Below, one piece after another: positions 16,230 to 25,468 of a DNA stretch of 64,000 nucleotides. This DNA comes from Micromonospora sp. U21. Its GTDB lineage: Bacteria > Actinomycetota > Actinomycetes > Mycobacteriales > Micromonosporaceae. Position numbers and translations under genes: made by a program. The DNA is taken from positions 186,001 to 250,000 of the forward strand of contig NZ_JAGPYK010000007.1 in NCBI RefSeq assembly GCF_018070045.1, written 5' to 3'. Positions within the stretch are counted from its first letter, which is position 1; every line of letters begins with the position of its first letter. Under the pieces are notes generated by a model. That model did not search any database, was not told where the DNA came from, and saw nothing but the letters and a program-made list of their open reading frames with translations.

Positions 16230-18598
16230 TCCGGGAACGGGCCTATCCGGTCGACCCCTGGCACGTCCGGGAGACCCGGCTGGACATGGACGTGCTGGCT
16301 CAGTCGGAATCCGTTTTCGCGCTCTCCAACGGGCACGTCGGGCTGCGCGGCAACCTCGACGAGGGCGAGCCGCACGGCTTGCCCGGCACGTACCTCAACT
16401 CGTTCTACGAGCTGCGTCCGCTGCCGTACGCGGAGGCCGGCTACGGCTTCCCCGAGTCCGGGCAGACCATCGTCAACGTCACGAACGGCAAGCTGATCCG
16501 GCTGCTGGTCGACGACGAACCGCTCGACGTGCGCTACGGCGAGCTGCTCGCCCACGAACGGATCCTCGACATGCGTGCCGGCACCCTGCACCGGGAGCTG
16601 CACTGGCGCTCGCCGGCCGGCCGGGAGGTCAAGGTCCGCAGCACCCGACTGGTGTCGTTCACCCAGCGGTCGGTCGCCGCCATCAGCTACGAGGTGGAGG
16701 CCGTCCACGGCCCGCTCCGGCTGATCGTGCAGTCCGAGCTGGTCGCCAACGAGACGCTGCCCGCGCAGAGCAAGGACCCCAGGGTCGCGGCGGTGCTGGA
16801 GTCGCCGTTGCAGGCCGAGGAGGAGCTGACCACCCCGGACGGTGGGCAGCTGATCCACCGGACCAAGGTCTCCGGCCTGCGGGTGGCCGCCGCGATGGAG
16901 CACGAGGTGCACGGCCCGGACCGAACCACCATCGAGTCCGAGGGGTACGAGGACTGGGTCCGCACCACCATCGCCTGTGTGCTCAAGCCCGGCCAGAGAC
17001 TGCGGGTGGTCAAGTACCTGACGTACGGCTGGTCGAGCCGGCGTTCGCTCCCCGCGCTGCGCGACCAGGTAGGCGCGGCGCTGGCCGGGGCGCGACTGGA
17101 CGGCTGGGACGGGCTCTGCCGCGAGCAGCGTGCCTACCTTGACGAGTTCTGGGACGCGGCCGACGTGCGGGTCGAGGGGGACCCGGAGGTGCAGCAGGCC
17201 GTCCGTTTCGGCCTCTTCCATGTGCTCCAGGCCGGCGCCCGGGCCGAGCGTCGGCCGATCTCGGCGAAGGGGCTGACCGGTCCCGGCTACGACGGGCACG
17301 CGTTCTGGGACACCGAGATGTTCGTCCTGCCGGTGCTCACCTACACCCAGCCGAGCGCCGTGCGCAACGCGCTGCACTGGCGTCACAGCACCCTGGATCT
17401 GGCCCGGGAACGGGCCAAAACGCTCAACTTCAAGGGCGCCGCCTTTCCCTGGCGGACCATCGAGGGTCCGGAGTCCTCCGGATACTGGCCCGCCGGTACC
17501 GCGGCCTTCCACATCGCCGCCGACGTCGCCGACGCGCTGCGCCGCTACGTGCTGGTCACCGGGGACACCGATCTGGAACGGGAGATCGGGCTGGAGCTGC
17601 TGGTGGAGACCGCCCGGCTGTGGCGCTCGATCGGCCACCACGACCGGCACGGGCGTTTCCACCTCGACGGAGTCACCGGCCCCGACGAGTACACCGCGAT
17701 CAAGAACGACAACGTCTACACCAACCTGATGGCGCAGCGGAACCTGCTCGCCGCCGCCGACGTGGTGATGCGCTACCGGGATGAGGCGTTCCACCTCGGA
17801 GTCACCGACGAGGAGGCGGCGAGCTGGCGGGACGCCGCCACCTCGATGCACGTCCCGTACGACGACGAGCTCGAGGTCCACAAGCAGGTGGAGGGGTTCA
17901 CCCGGCTCCAGGAGTGGGACTTCGCGTACACGCCAGCGGAGAAGTACCCGCTGCTGCTGCACTACCCGTACTTCGACCTGTACCGCAAGCAAGTGGTCAA
18001 GCAGGCCGACCTGGTCCTGGCCATGCACTGGCGGGGGGACGCGTTCACCGCTGAGCAGAAAGTGCGCAACTTTCTCTACTACGAGCGCCGCACCGTACGC
18101 GACTCGTCACTGTCGGCCTGCACCCAGTCCGTGCTCGCCGCCGAGGTCGGCCATCCCGAGCTGGCGCACAGCTACCTGCGCGAGGCCGCGCTGATGGACC
18201 TGCACGACCTCAACGAGAACACTCGGGACGGCGTGCACATGGCCTCGCTGGCCGGCGCGTGGCTCGCCCTGGTCTGTGGGCTCGGCGGCTTGCGGGACCA
18301 CGATGGTCGTCTGTCGTTCGCACCCCGGCTCTCCAGCCGACTCAGCCGTCTGGAGTTCTCGCTCCAGTGGCGCGGGCTGGCGTTGCGGGTGGACGTCCGG
18401 CCGCACCAGACGACGTACTCGCTGCGCCACGGCGGCCCGGACGACGTGGTCGAGCTGCGCCACCACGACCAGGTGCTGCGGGTCACCTGCGACGAGCCGG
18501 TGACCGTGCCGGTGCCGCCGGCCGATCCGTCCGGGCCGCAGCCGGAGCAGCCGCCGGGTCGATCGCCACTGCTGCGGCTGCCCGAGCACGAGCAGTGA
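16226..18598 (+). CDS. GH65 disaccharide phosphorylase (maltose/trehalose/kojibiose type)
   Basis: A 790-residue inverting phosphorylase that splits an alpha-linked glucose disaccharide with phosphate. The N-terminal beta-sandwich includes [20 protein letters not shown], a GH65 hallmark. The (alpha/alpha)6 barrel includes [22 protein letters not shown] and [22 protein letters not shown], in which E488 matches the catalytic acid. The phosphate-site region lies near [16 protein letters not shown]. The disaccharide specificity (maltose, trehalose, kojibiose or nigerose) cannot be decided by eye. Translationally coupled to the mutase upstream; a terminator follows six bases after the stop. Confidence 0.9.
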   Translation: MIRERAYPVDPWHVRETRLDMDVLAQSESVFALSNGHVGLRGNLDEGEPHGLPGTYLNSFYELRPLPYAEAGYGFPESGQTIVNVTNGKLIRLLVDDEPLDVRYGELLAHERILDMRAGTLHRELHWRSPAGREVKVRSTRLVSFTQRSVAAISYEVEAVHGPLRLIVQSELVANETLPAQSKDPRVAAVLESPLQAEEELTTPDGGQLIHRTKVSGLRVAAAMEHEVHGPDRTTIESEGYEDWVRTTIACVLKPGQRLRVVKYLTYGWSSRRSLPALRDQVGAALAGARLDGWDGLCREQRAYLDEFWDAADVRVEGDPEVQQAVRFGLFHVLQAGARAERRPISAKGLTGPGYDGHAFWDTEMFVLPVLTYTQPSAVRNALHWRHSTLDLARERAKTLNFKGAAFPWRTIEGPESSGYWPAGTAAFHIAADVADALRRYVLVTGDTDLEREIGLELLVETARLWRSIGHHDRHGRFHLDGVTGPDEYTAIKNDNVYTNLMAQRNLLAAADVVMRYRDEAFHLGVTDEEAASWRDAATSMHVPYDDELEVHKQVEGFTRLQEWDFAYTPAEKYPLLLHYPYFDLYRKQVVKQADLVLAMHWRGDAFTAEQKVRNFLYYERRTVRDSSLSACTQSVLAAEVGHPELAHSYLREAALMDLHDLNENTRDGVHMASLAGAWLALVCGLGGLRDHDGRLSFAPRLSSRLSRLEFSLQWRGLALRVDVRPHQTTYSLRHGGPDDVVELRHHDQVLRVTCDEPVTVPVPPADPSGPQPEQPPGRSPLLRLPEHEQ

Positions 18599-18603
18599 CG
18601 GCC

Positions 18604-18625
18604 GGGGCGGGATCGGTCCCGCCCC
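18604..18625. terminator. Terminator after the GH65 operon
   Basis: Perfect 9-base stem GGGGCGGGA / TCCCGCCCC with a TCGG tetraloop, starting six bases after the stop codon at 18598. Confidence 0.75.
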
Positions 18626-18710
18626 AGCCGTCGAATCTCAGGATGGGCCGCCGACCGTCGAGCGCCGGGTCAGCCCCCGGGCCGTCGGATCAGTGGACCC
18701 GGCCGGTGCG

Positions 18711-18890
18711 TCAGACGGGCTCGCCGGTGGAAGGGCGCCCCAACGCGTCCCTGGGCGCCATCGCCCGGGGATCTTCGGAGGTTCGTGCCTGCGCGGCCTC
18801 GTCCCCCCAGTCCCGGCTTCGCTCGGCGTCCTGTTCCCGCCGGTTCCGCTCGTCCATCTGCTGCTGCCGCGACGTCTGCTGCTGGGCCAT
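18711..18890 (-). CDS. Small, highly charged protein, function unknown
   Basis: A 59-residue protein on the minus strand starting MAQQQTSRQQQMDERNRREQ, rich in Gln, Arg, Glu and Asp, and predicted to be disordered. ATG at 18890 sits behind GAGGATCGTC, a good site. The composition differs from the Arg/Pro noise of shadow frames here, which is the main reason to accept it. The reading frame extends further upstream to 19106, but that part looks like noise. No family recognised; it faces the GH65 terminator and is divergent from the hydrolase gene at 19130. Confidence 0.6.
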   Translation of the reverse strand: MAQQQTSRQQQMDERNRREQDAERSRDWGDEAAQARTSEDPRAMAPRDALGRPSTGEPV

Positions 18891-19129
18891 GACGATCCTC
18901 GCGATCCGTCGGGGCGCGATCTGCGCCGACACGGTCTGCGGTCGCCCCTCGCCTACCCGACGGCCCACCCGGCAAACACCACCCGCAGTCGGCCCTGACC
19001 GCGCAGCCCGTGTGGCCGCTGGCAGCCGGCGGCGTCCCTTGGCCGCGTCCGCCGACCGGCCACGACGGCGGTGCGTGCGACGCGACGGGTTGGGTAACCG
19101 CAGCACAGGCGAGTACAGGAAGGTGGGGC

Positions 19130-19807
19130 ATGGACGAGCAACGCAGCACGGTGACCATCCCGGTCGGGGACGCCCAACTCCCCGCGGACCTGATGCTGCC
19201 CGCGCGGCCGGTCGGCGTGGTGCTCTTCGCGCACGGCAGCGGCAGCTCGCGGCACAGCCCGCGCAACGTGGCGGTCGCCCGGACGCTGAACGGTCGCGGC
19301 CTCGGCACGGTACTGGTGGACCTGCTCACCCCGGCCGAGGACGAGGTGGACGCGCGCACCGCGGAACTGCGGTTCGACATCGGGCTGCTGGCAAGCCGGC
19401 TGGCCGGGATCGTCGACTGGTTGGCGGCCGAGCGCCCCGCCGGTGACGCGCCGATCGGCCTCTTCGGGGCAAGCACGGGTGCCGCCGCCGCCCTGGTCGC
19501 GGCGGCGTCCCGGGCGGACCGGGTGGGCGCGGTGGTGTCCCGGGGCGGTCGGCCCGACCTGGCCGGCGCGGCTCTGGCCCAGGTGCGTACGCCGACGTTG
19601 CTGCTGGTCGGCGGTTTGGACGAGGAGGTGATCGCGCTCAACGAGCAGGCGCTGGCCGAGCTGAGGGACGTCGGCGAGCTGCGGGTGGTGCCCGGTGCCA
19701 CCCACCTCTTCGAGGAGCCCGGCACCCTCGACCAGGTCGCCGACCATGCCGGCACCTGGTTCGCCACTCACCTCAACCGCACGACCGCCCCGTCGCGTCG
19801 ATCATGA
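19130..19807 (+). CDS. Alpha/beta hydrolase (dienelactone-hydrolase-like)
   Basis: A 225-residue alpha/beta hydrolase. LFAHGSGSSRHSPRN forms the oxyanion region, GLFGASTGAAAAL carries the nucleophile S115, VGGLDEEV carries the acid (D164), and VPGATHLFEEPG carries the His (H192). This spacing is typical of dienelactone-hydrolase-related cytoplasmic hydrolases; the substrate is unknown. ATG at 19130 follows AGGAAGGTGGGGC. Its 3' end overlaps the 3' end of the convergent AI-2E gene by six bases. Confidence 0.82.
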   Translation: MDEQRSTVTIPVGDAQLPADLMLPARPVGVVLFAHGSGSSRHSPRNVAVARTLNGRGLGTVLVDLLTPAEDEVDARTAELRFDIGLLASRLAGIVDWLAAERPAGDAPIGLFGASTGAAAALVAAASRADRVGAVVSRGGRPDLAGAALAQVRTPTLLLVGGLDEEVIALNEQALAELRDVGELRVVPGATHLFEEPGTLDQVADHAGTWFATHLNRTTAPSRRS

Positions 19808-20935
19808 GGTTGACGGGGCATCCGACACCCCCGCAGGAGTAGGGGTCAAGTGGTGGCGTTGAACGGTGTCGATGATGCGCCAGAGGACGGCGGTGATCGG
19901 GACACTGACGAAGGCGCCGGCGATGCCCGCGATCAGGGTGCCGGCGGTGACCGCCACCAGGATCACCGCCGGGTGCAGCCGGACCTGCCGCTTCATGACC
20001 AGGGGCTCCAGCAGGTTGCCTTCGATCTGCTGCACGGCGATCACCGCGGCGAGGGTGAGCAACGCCGTGGTGGGCCCGTTGGCGGCCAGCGCCACCAGCA
20101 CCGCCACCGCGCCGGCCACCGTCGCGCCGATGATCGGCACGAAACCGCCGATGAAGGTGATCAACGCCAGCGGCAGGGCGAGCGGCACTCGCAACACCAC
20201 CAGGGCCAGGCCGATGCCGATCGCGTCGATCGCGGCGATCAGCATGGTGCCGCGGCTGTAAGCGCCCAACGTCCGCCAGCCGGCCCGGCCGGCCTCGGCC
20301 ACGACGGGCCGGTTCGGGCCGGTCATCCGGGACAGCACCCAGTGCCACATCGAGCGGCCGTCCTTGAGCAGGAAGAAGAGCAGCACCAGGGCGAGCAGCG
20401 CGGAGCCCAGCACCTCGGTCACGGTCCGGGCGCCGGCCACCGGGTCCGGGGAGCTTCCGCTCAGCCCCTGCCGGGCCTGGTCGACCAGTCGGTCCAGCTG
20501 GGCGTCGGTGACAGGCAGGGTGGACGTGATGAAGTCCCGGCTGCGGTCCAGCCCCTGGGTCAGCTCCTGGCTGAGTTGGTCGAACTGGCTCGCGGTCAGG
20601 TTCCACACCAGCGCGCCGACCCCCACCAGGATGCCGAGCAGCAGCAGGACGGTGAGCAGCGCGGCCAGCGCCGCGGGCAGCCGCAACCGGCGCAGCCGGA
20701 GCAGCATCGGGTCGAGCAGCGCGGTGAGGAAGATGGTGGCGGCCAGCGCGATGGCCAACGGCGCCAGCAGCACGGCGATCCGGCCCAGCAGGTAGAGCCC
20801 GGCGGCGACCACCACCAGGCAGGCGCTCCACAGCACCGCGGTCCGGACCAGCCAGGGCAGCGCCGCCCACGCCTGGCGCGGCCCGGGGCCGCCCGTTGTC
20901 GCCCCGGTGCCCGTCCCGGGCTCGTCTGCCACCAT
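19802..20935 (-). CDS. AI-2E family transporter
   Basis: A polytopic membrane protein of about 377 residues of the AI-2E (UPF0118/PerM) family, with roughly seven to eight hydrophobic segments. LLAPLAIALAATIFLTALLDPMLLRLRRL and the C-terminal FIGGFVPIIGATVAGAVAVLVALAANGPTTALL region are diagnostic, as is QQIEGNLLEPLVMKRQVRLHPAVI. Family members export signals, ions or small solutes; the substrate cannot be assigned. Start taken at ATG 20935 behind GAGGAGGACCGAC rather than the longer frame at 20989. It converges on, and overlaps, the hydrolase gene. Confidence 0.88.
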   Translation of the reverse strand: MVADEPGTGTGATTGGPGPRQAWAALPWLVRTAVLWSACLVVVAAGLYLLGRIAVLLAPLAIALAATIFLTALLDPMLLRLRRLRLPAALAALLTVLLLLGILVGVGALVWNLTASQFDQLSQELTQGLDRSRDFITSTLPVTDAQLDRLVDQARQGLSGSSPDPVAGARTVTEVLGSALLALVLLFFLLKDGRSMWHWVLSRMTGPNRPVVAEAGRAGWRTLGAYSRGTMLIAAIDAIGIGLALVVLRVPLALPLALITFIGGFVPIIGATVAGAVAVLVALAANGPTTALLTLAAVIAVQQIEGNLLEPLVMKRQVRLHPAVILVAVTAGTLIAGIAGAFVSVPITAVLWRIIDTVQRHHLTPTPAGVSDAPSTS

Positions 20936-21135
20936 GTCGGTCCTCCTCGATGTCGCGAGGTCGGTACCCGACTCGGCGTGCGCCGACACCCGTACCGCTC
21001 CAACGGTGGGCGATCGGCCGGCGTGGCGGGCGCCCCAGGAGCCTCCTGACCAGCCCGTGCGGCCCGGACCAACCGGTTTGTGCTGCCCGGCCCAGGGAAC
21101 GCTGACGGGAGTGACCAGAGTGGAGGAGGAGCGCC

Positions 21136-21318
21136 GTGGGTGACTTCATGGACAAGGCCAAGGACGTCGCGGACAAGCACGACAAGCAGGTCGACCAGGG
21201 GCTGGACAAGGCCGGCGACATGGCCGACAAGCGCACCGGCGGGAAGTACGACGAGCAGATCGACAAGGGCGTTGAGCAGGCTCAGGCGCGTACCGGCGAG
21301 GGCGACCAGGTCCGCTGA
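21136..21318 (+). CDS. MT0933-like antitoxin family protein
   Basis: A 60-residue, very hydrophilic protein: MGDFMDKAKDVADKHDKQVD, then repeats of the pattern DKAGDMADKRTGGKYDEQI, as in Mycobacterium MT0933/Rv0909. The name antitoxin comes from a proposed pairing with Rv0910 in M. tuberculosis. No Rv0910-like START-domain toxin is adjacent here, so a toxin-antitoxin role is not supported by context. GTG at 21136 is preceded by GGAGGAGCGCC. The Lys/Asp repeats suggest an amphipathic helix similar to stress-induced CsbD-type proteins. Confidence 0.82.
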   Translation: MGDFMDKAKDVADKHDKQVDQGLDKAGDMADKRTGGKYDEQIDKGVEQAQARTGEGDQVR

Positions 21319-21448
21319 CGCACCGGATCGTCCTCCGGGTCGCCGTGCACGCGGCGGCCCGGGCCGTCCTTGGCCGGACCCGGCGTCGGCGTCCGCCCCG
21401 GACCGGCGCCCGCCCCCGATGGTCGAGAGGTGGGCGCCCGGCGATGGG

Positions 21449-22054
21449 TCAGTGCTGGTGCTTCTCGCGCAGCTCGCTCATCGAGGTCGGCCGGCCGCTC
21501 AGCGCGTCGCGCAGCCGGTCCACCAGGCCGGTGCCGGGAGCGAGCAGCTTGTTCGCCGGCGGGTGGTCCGGCGCGCGCGGGTGCGGGCGGGTCGGTGCGA
21601 TCTCCTTGACCGCCGTCACCTTGTCGGCCAGCTCAATCAGCTCCTCCCGGGCGGTCGCCGCGCGCAGTCGGGGGAAGAGCTCGTTCTCCTCGTCCCGTAC
21701 GTGGTGTCGGATGGTGCTGGTCAGGTGGGCGAGCAGCTCGTCAAAGCGGGGGTCGGACGGGTCGACGGACTCCAGCTCCTTCATCGTCCGCTCGGCGTCG
21801 GCGTGTTCGGAGATCTCGTGTTCGGCGATCTCGTCGCCGTCGGGTAGCACCTTGCGTGCGGTCGGATAGACGTACGCCTCCTCGGCCACCGAGTGGCGGA
21901 CGAGCTCGGCGATCACCACGTCGACGAGCTGGCGACGGTACTCGGGGGTGCCCTGCCGGGTTTCCAGTTCGACGAAGAGTGTCTCGACCTCACGGTGGTC
22001 GGCGACCAGGATGTCGACGACATCCTGGTCCTCGTTGGTCTGCGGGTTGGTCAT
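21449..22054 (-). CDS. Hemerythrin HHE domain protein
   Basis: A 201-residue protein with an N-terminal HHE four-helix bundle for a non-haem di-iron site. The candidate ligands are DHREVETLF, ELVRHSVAEEAYVYP, IAEHEISEHADAE and STIRHHVRDEENELFPRL. The C-terminal 60 residues are Pro-rich and end in SELREKHQH. Such proteins are linked to oxygen, nitric oxide or oxidative stress sensing and iron handling. ATG at 22054; the upstream frame to 22630 runs under the divergent FUSC gene and is noise. Divergent promoters for this gene and FUSC must lie in 22055-22235. Confidence 0.88.
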   Translation of the reverse strand: MTNPQTNEDQDVVDILVADHREVETLFVELETRQGTPEYRRQLVDVVIAELVRHSVAEEAYVYPTARKVLPDGDEIAEHEISEHADAERTMKELESVDPSDPRFDELLAHLTSTIRHHVRDEENELFPRLRAATAREELIELADKVTAVKEIAPTRPHPRAPDHPPANKLLAPGTGLVDRLRDALSGRPTSMSELREKHQH

Positions 22055-22235
22055 CTCACGGCCCCTTACCGGTTGCGGATCGGTGGGTGTGTGCGGCCTG
22101 GTACCCCGCAACCATTCGACAAACCCACACCCGCCGATGGATTCACCTGCGATGTCGCGACTGTCGGCGATTGCGGCTGGTGCTGGTGGGGCAGATGGGA
22201 GCGATTGTCGCCCTGACGTCGGGGTAACCGTCGCC

Positions 22236-23561
22236 ATGGCCGATGACCGCCCACCAGTCCAGAGCGACCGGTCGCGGCTCAACGAGGCTGCCGAGCGGAG
22301 CGGCCAGGCTGTCGAGCGGGTACGGCACCGCGGCGGGCAGGCCGGCCGGATCCGAGCCCGGCAGTGGGAGATCACCCTGGTGATCGCCATCCAGGCCGGA
22401 CTGGCTGCGGCGCTCGCCGCCCTGATCGCCCAACACCTGCTCGGCCCCGGAGCGCACGTCTTCGCCCCCGCCGCCGCCGTCGGTACGATCGCCACCGCCA
22501 TCGGGCAACGGGCCCGCCGCACCTTCGAGCTGCTGGGCGGGGTGGGAATCGGTATCACCATCGGCGACACGCTGCGCTTCCTGCTCGGCTCTGGTCCGTG
22601 GCAGACCGGCGCGGTGGTCGCCCTGGCCATCGCCAGCGCGTTGCTGGTTGCCGGCCGAGGCGGTGCTCTGGTCGGTCAGGCCGGCGGTACCGCCGTGCTG
22701 ATCGCCACGTTGGCCCCGATGGATCGCGGCCTGGAGCTGCCCCGGATCTTCGACGCACTGGTCGGCGGAGTGGTCGGCCTGGTGGTGGTCGCGCTGCTGT
22801 TGCCGATCAATCCGTTGCGTGTGCTCGACCGGGCCGTGGCGCCGATCGTCACGGCCCTCGGAGAGCAGCTCGCCGAACTGGCACAGGCGCTGCGGGAGCG
22901 CGACGCCGACCGGGCGGTGCGGATCCTGGAGCGGCTGCGCGGCACGGAAGGCGACCTGGGTCGGCTGCACGAGTCGCTCAGCGGGGCGGAGGAGGTGGTG
23001 ACGATCGCGCCGGCCCGCTGGCACCGGCGTCAGCAGTTCCGCCAGTACGCCCGCGGCGCGGAGCACCTGGAGCGGTTGACGCTGGACAGCCGGGCGCTGG
23101 CCCGCTGGTCGGCGACCGCCCTCCAGTACGACGAGCCGATCCCGGAGGAGTTGCCGGAGGCGGTGGCCCGGTTGGGTCAGGCCGTGACGGAGATGCGCTC
23201 CGAGTGCCGGCTCGGCAGAGACCCCGAGCGCACCCGCGAGCTGATCGAGCAGTGCGCTGACCTGGCCGGCCGAGCCGCCGCGACCGGAGTGCAATCGTTC
23301 GCCGACGCGCTCATCACAGACCTGCGCACCATGTGCAGCGACCTGCTCCGGGCCGCCGGCTCTGAGCCGGACGACGCCAACCGGATGGTGCGCAAGGCGG
23401 CCGGCGCCGGCGAGGCGGCGATCCACCCGCCCGCGCGGCGACGCCTGCACAGGGCCCGGCCGACCCGGGCGGCCCGGGCCCGACGGCGGTCGCACCTCGC
23501 CTCCCGCAACCGTGACAATGAGCGGGCCGGCCTCCCCGACAGGGGGAGACCGGCCCGGTGA
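22236..23561 (+). CDS. FUSC-like (aromatic acid exporter type) membrane protein
   Basis: 441 residues. The N-terminal half has about six membrane segments with the typical AAALAALIAQHLLGPGAHVFAPAAAVGTIA and RTFELLGGVGIGITIGDTL segments of the FUSC/ArAE family. The C-terminal half is cytoplasmic and helical. Relatives export aromatic acids or other solutes. The ATG at 22236 has only a weak upstream site (GGGGTAACCG). The last codons form part of a strong stem-loop, so coding sequence and terminator overlap at the 3' end. Confidence 0.82.
   Translation: MADDRPPVQSDRSRLNEAAERSGQAVERVRHRGGQAGRIRARQWEITLVIAIQAGLAAALAALIAQHLLGPGAHVFAPAAAVGTIATAIGQRARRTFELLGGVGIGITIGDTLRFLLGSGPWQTGAVVALAIASALLVAGRGGALVGQAGGTAVLIATLAPMDRGLELPRIFDALVGGVVGLVVVALLLPINPLRVLDRAVAPIVTALGEQLAELAQALRERDADRAVRILERLRGTEGDLGRLHESLSGAEEVVTIAPARWHRRQQFRQYARGAEHLERLTLDSRALARWSATALQYDEPIPEELPEAVARLGQAVTEMRSECRLGRDPERTRELIEQCADLAGRAAATGVQSFADALITDLRTMCSDLLRAAGSEPDDANRMVRKAAGAGEAAIHPPARRRLHRARPTRAARARRRSHLASRNRDNERAGLPDRGRPAR
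23524..23556. terminator. Bidirectional terminator overlapping the FUSC 3' end
   Basis: Arms 23524-23537 (GGGCCGGCCTCCCC) and 23543-23556 pair over 14 bases with one G-U pair and a five-base loop. It ends five bases before the FUSC stop codon's last base and 15 bases from the end of the convergent C39 peptidase gene, so it can serve both. Confidence 0.65.
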
Positions 23562-23570
23562 ACGGCAGGG

Positions 23571-24215
23571 TCAGGAGGAGTAGCCCCGCTCGGCGATCCA
23601 GTTGGCGACCTTCGGCAGGCTCATCCAGTACTCGCCCAGCGCCGGGTCGGCCGGGTCGGCGATCCGGATCATGTCCCCACCGTCGCGGTAGCCAACGAGG
23701 GCCAGGTAGTGGCCGCCCTCGTACGAGTGCGGGTTGCCGTCGGTGTCCACGGTCGTGCCCTTGATGTTGGCCACCACCGGACGGCCGGCGTCCACCGCGG
23801 CCAGCACGTCCCGGCGCAGCTGCTCGACCTGCTCGGGGCGGGCCACCGAGTCACGGATCTCCGTGGTCCGGTACTTGCCGCCGGTCAGCTCGTTGAGCAC
23901 GCGGGTGGTGTCCAGGGCCGAGGGGGTGCCCGCCTCGGTGGTGCCGAGCAGCTTGGCCACCTCGTCCTGCGAGAGCGCCTTGCCCTGTGCGGACAGGGCG
24001 ATGCGGGTGGCGGCCGGCCCGCAGTAGTAGAAGTTCGGCTGGGCCTGATAGTCGATGCCGAGGATCCGCTCGGCGGAACGGTCGCTCTGGCTCGCCGTGG
24101 TCGGTGCGCCCTGCACCGGGGCGGCCTGCGCGGACACGGCGGGGCCGAGGGCACAACCGCAGGCGACCAGCATGCCGGCGACGGACAGACCGCTCTTCTG
24201 GACGATCGGATTCAT
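23571..24215 (-). CDS. Secreted C39-like cysteine peptidase
   Basis: 214 residues. A signal peptide (about 1-32, ending VSAQAAPVQ) precedes a papain-like C39 domain. FYYCGPAATRIAL carries the catalytic C65, GGHYLALVGYRDG carries H169, and IRIADPA carries D187. The usual role is cleaving double-glycine leaders, but secreted stand-alone members are thought to act on the envelope or extracellular peptides. No ABC exporter is fused or adjacent, so a bacteriocin-processing role is not supported. Start ATG 24215 follows GGAGACTCGACC. Confidence 0.86.
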   Translation of the reverse strand: MNPIVQKSGLSVAGMLVACGCALGPAVSAQAAPVQGAPTTASQSDRSAERILGIDYQAQPNFYYCGPAATRIALSAQGKALSQDEVAKLLGTTEAGTPSALDTTRVLNELTGGKYRTTEIRDSVARPEQVEQLRRDVLAAVDAGRPVVANIKGTTVDTDGNPHSYEGGHYLALVGYRDGGDMIRIADPADPALGEYWMSLPKVANWIAERGYSS

Positions 24216-24564
24216 GGTCGAGTCTCCGTTCGGGGGTTGGCGCCTCCGAGTCGCGGAGGGCGGCAGCACCGGGAATGGCGCTCGGCTCAGCAGGGGCGAC
24301 GACCCGTGGCCGTCTCGGCCAGGCCGTACCGGGGATGTAACGGCCCTGCTCCGGCGGGCATTCCGCCGCCGGCTGCCCGGCACGGCCGTCGCGTACGGGT
24401 GCATCGGCTGCCGGTCGGGCGGGATCCCGGGGGCGTCATGCCGTCGCGCACGACTCACCGCCACCCGGAGGTGACGCGGAGCGGTAAACGGTCTTCAGGG
24501 CATGAAACGGTCATCGGGCGGCTTTGCGCAGACCGACGAGGAATGACTGATCAGATTCGGCGGT
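24216..24564. other. Gene-free interval upstream of the C39 peptidase
   Basis: 349 bases with no supported gene on either strand; it should contain the C39 promoter. I see no repeat or clear operator. Confidence 0.5.
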
Positions 24565-24972
24565 TCAGAGGCTGCCCAGCAGGCCGGTCACGGTGATCTC
24601 GATGACCACCCGCTCCGGATTGGGGCGCGGGGTCCGATACCGCTCGGCATAGCGGCGCTCCGCCTCCGCGACAGCGGCCCGGTCCGAGCGGAGCACCGCC
24701 CGACCCTCGATGGTCAGCCAGCGCCGGCCGTCCACGTGGCAGACGGCCACCGGGATGCCCGCCGCGCCTGCGGCAGCCACGTGCCGGGCCTTGCGAGATG
24801 TGGCGGAGGTGATCACCCGGGCCAGCCCGGCCGCCGGGTCGAGGGTGACCCCGACCGGCACCACGTGCGGGGTGCCGTCGGCGCGCACGGTGGTCAGCGT
24901 CGCGAGGTGCCGTTCCCCGCAGAACGCGGCAACGCGCTCGTCGCGTACGTCCAATCGGTGATCGCCCGCCAT
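24565..24972 (-). CDS. F420-dependent PPOX-class reductase-like protein
   Basis: A 135-residue split beta-barrel of the pyridoxamine-phosphate-oxidase-like group (TIGR03618-type). RHLATLTTVRADGTPHVVPVG is the flavin-binding first hairpin, SRKARHVAAAG and AVCHVDGRRWLTIEGRAVL are the next hallmark strands, and EAERRYAERYRTPRPNPERVVIEI ends the fold. Actinobacterial members use deazaflavin F420. Substrate unknown. ATG start at 24972; 35 bases separate it from the DUF1232 gene upstream on the same strand, so they may be co-transcribed. Confidence 0.85.
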   Translation of the reverse strand: MAGDHRLDVRDERVAAFCGERHLATLTTVRADGTPHVVPVGVTLDPAAGLARVITSATSRKARHVAAAGAAGIPVAVCHVDGRRWLTIEGRAVLRSDRAAVAEAERRYAERYRTPRPNPERVVIEITVTGLLGSL

Positions 24973-25007
24973 GACCGTCCGTCCCCCGTCTGCCGACCCG
25001 GCCACGA

Positions 25008-25349
25008 TCATGGCACGGAGCGGCGGACCCGGTCCGGGTCCGGTGGCGAGTCCGGTTGCCCGGGCAGCCGGCGGCCGGCCGCCCGGCGCTGGTGCACCAG
25101 CCGGGTCAGGTAGATCAACGCGCCCGCCAGAACGCCCATGTCGTCCAGGTAGATCGGGTCCGGAAGCAGGTCGACCGGGAAGATCGTGTAGATCAGCGCC
25201 CCGTAGAAGGCGACCTTGCCGCCCGCGCCGAGCCCGGTCAGCAGCCGTCGGGTCCGCACCACCCGCACCGCCAGCACCACCGCGCCGACCAGTGTGGCGA
25301 TCGCCAGAATGCCGGCGATCACCACGAGGACCCACGCCTGTCGGGACAT
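25008..25349 (-). CDS. DUF1232 (YkvA-type) membrane protein
   Basis: A 113-residue small membrane protein. An N-terminal hydrophobic segment (WVLVVIAGILAIATLVGAVVLAV) precedes the DUF1232 core, in which IYTIFPVDLLPDPIYLDDMGVLAGAL is the family signature. A Pro/Arg-rich cytoplasmic tail follows. The biochemical role is unknown. ATG at 25349. It lies directly upstream of the PPOX gene on the same strand. Confidence 0.85.
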   Translation of the reverse strand: MSRQAWVLVVIAGILAIATLVGAVVLAVRVVRTRRLLTGLGAGGKVAFYGALIYTIFPVDLLPDPIYLDDMGVLAGALIYLTRLVHQRRAAGRRLPGQPDSPPDPDRVRRSVP

Positions 25350-25468
25350 GCCGTCACGCTAGCCCACCGAAGCCCACAAGGCCCGCTGACGGGGACCGGC
25401 ACGCGGCCCGATCCGGTCGTCCGGCCCGGAACGTTCCGCCGGGCGGCGGGTCACGTCGTGGCGAGCGG

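Noticed and set aside
21136..21318. Toxin-antitoxin module
   Set aside because: Only the MT0933-like antitoxin-type gene is present; the neighbours (AI-2E, hemerythrin) are not toxin families.
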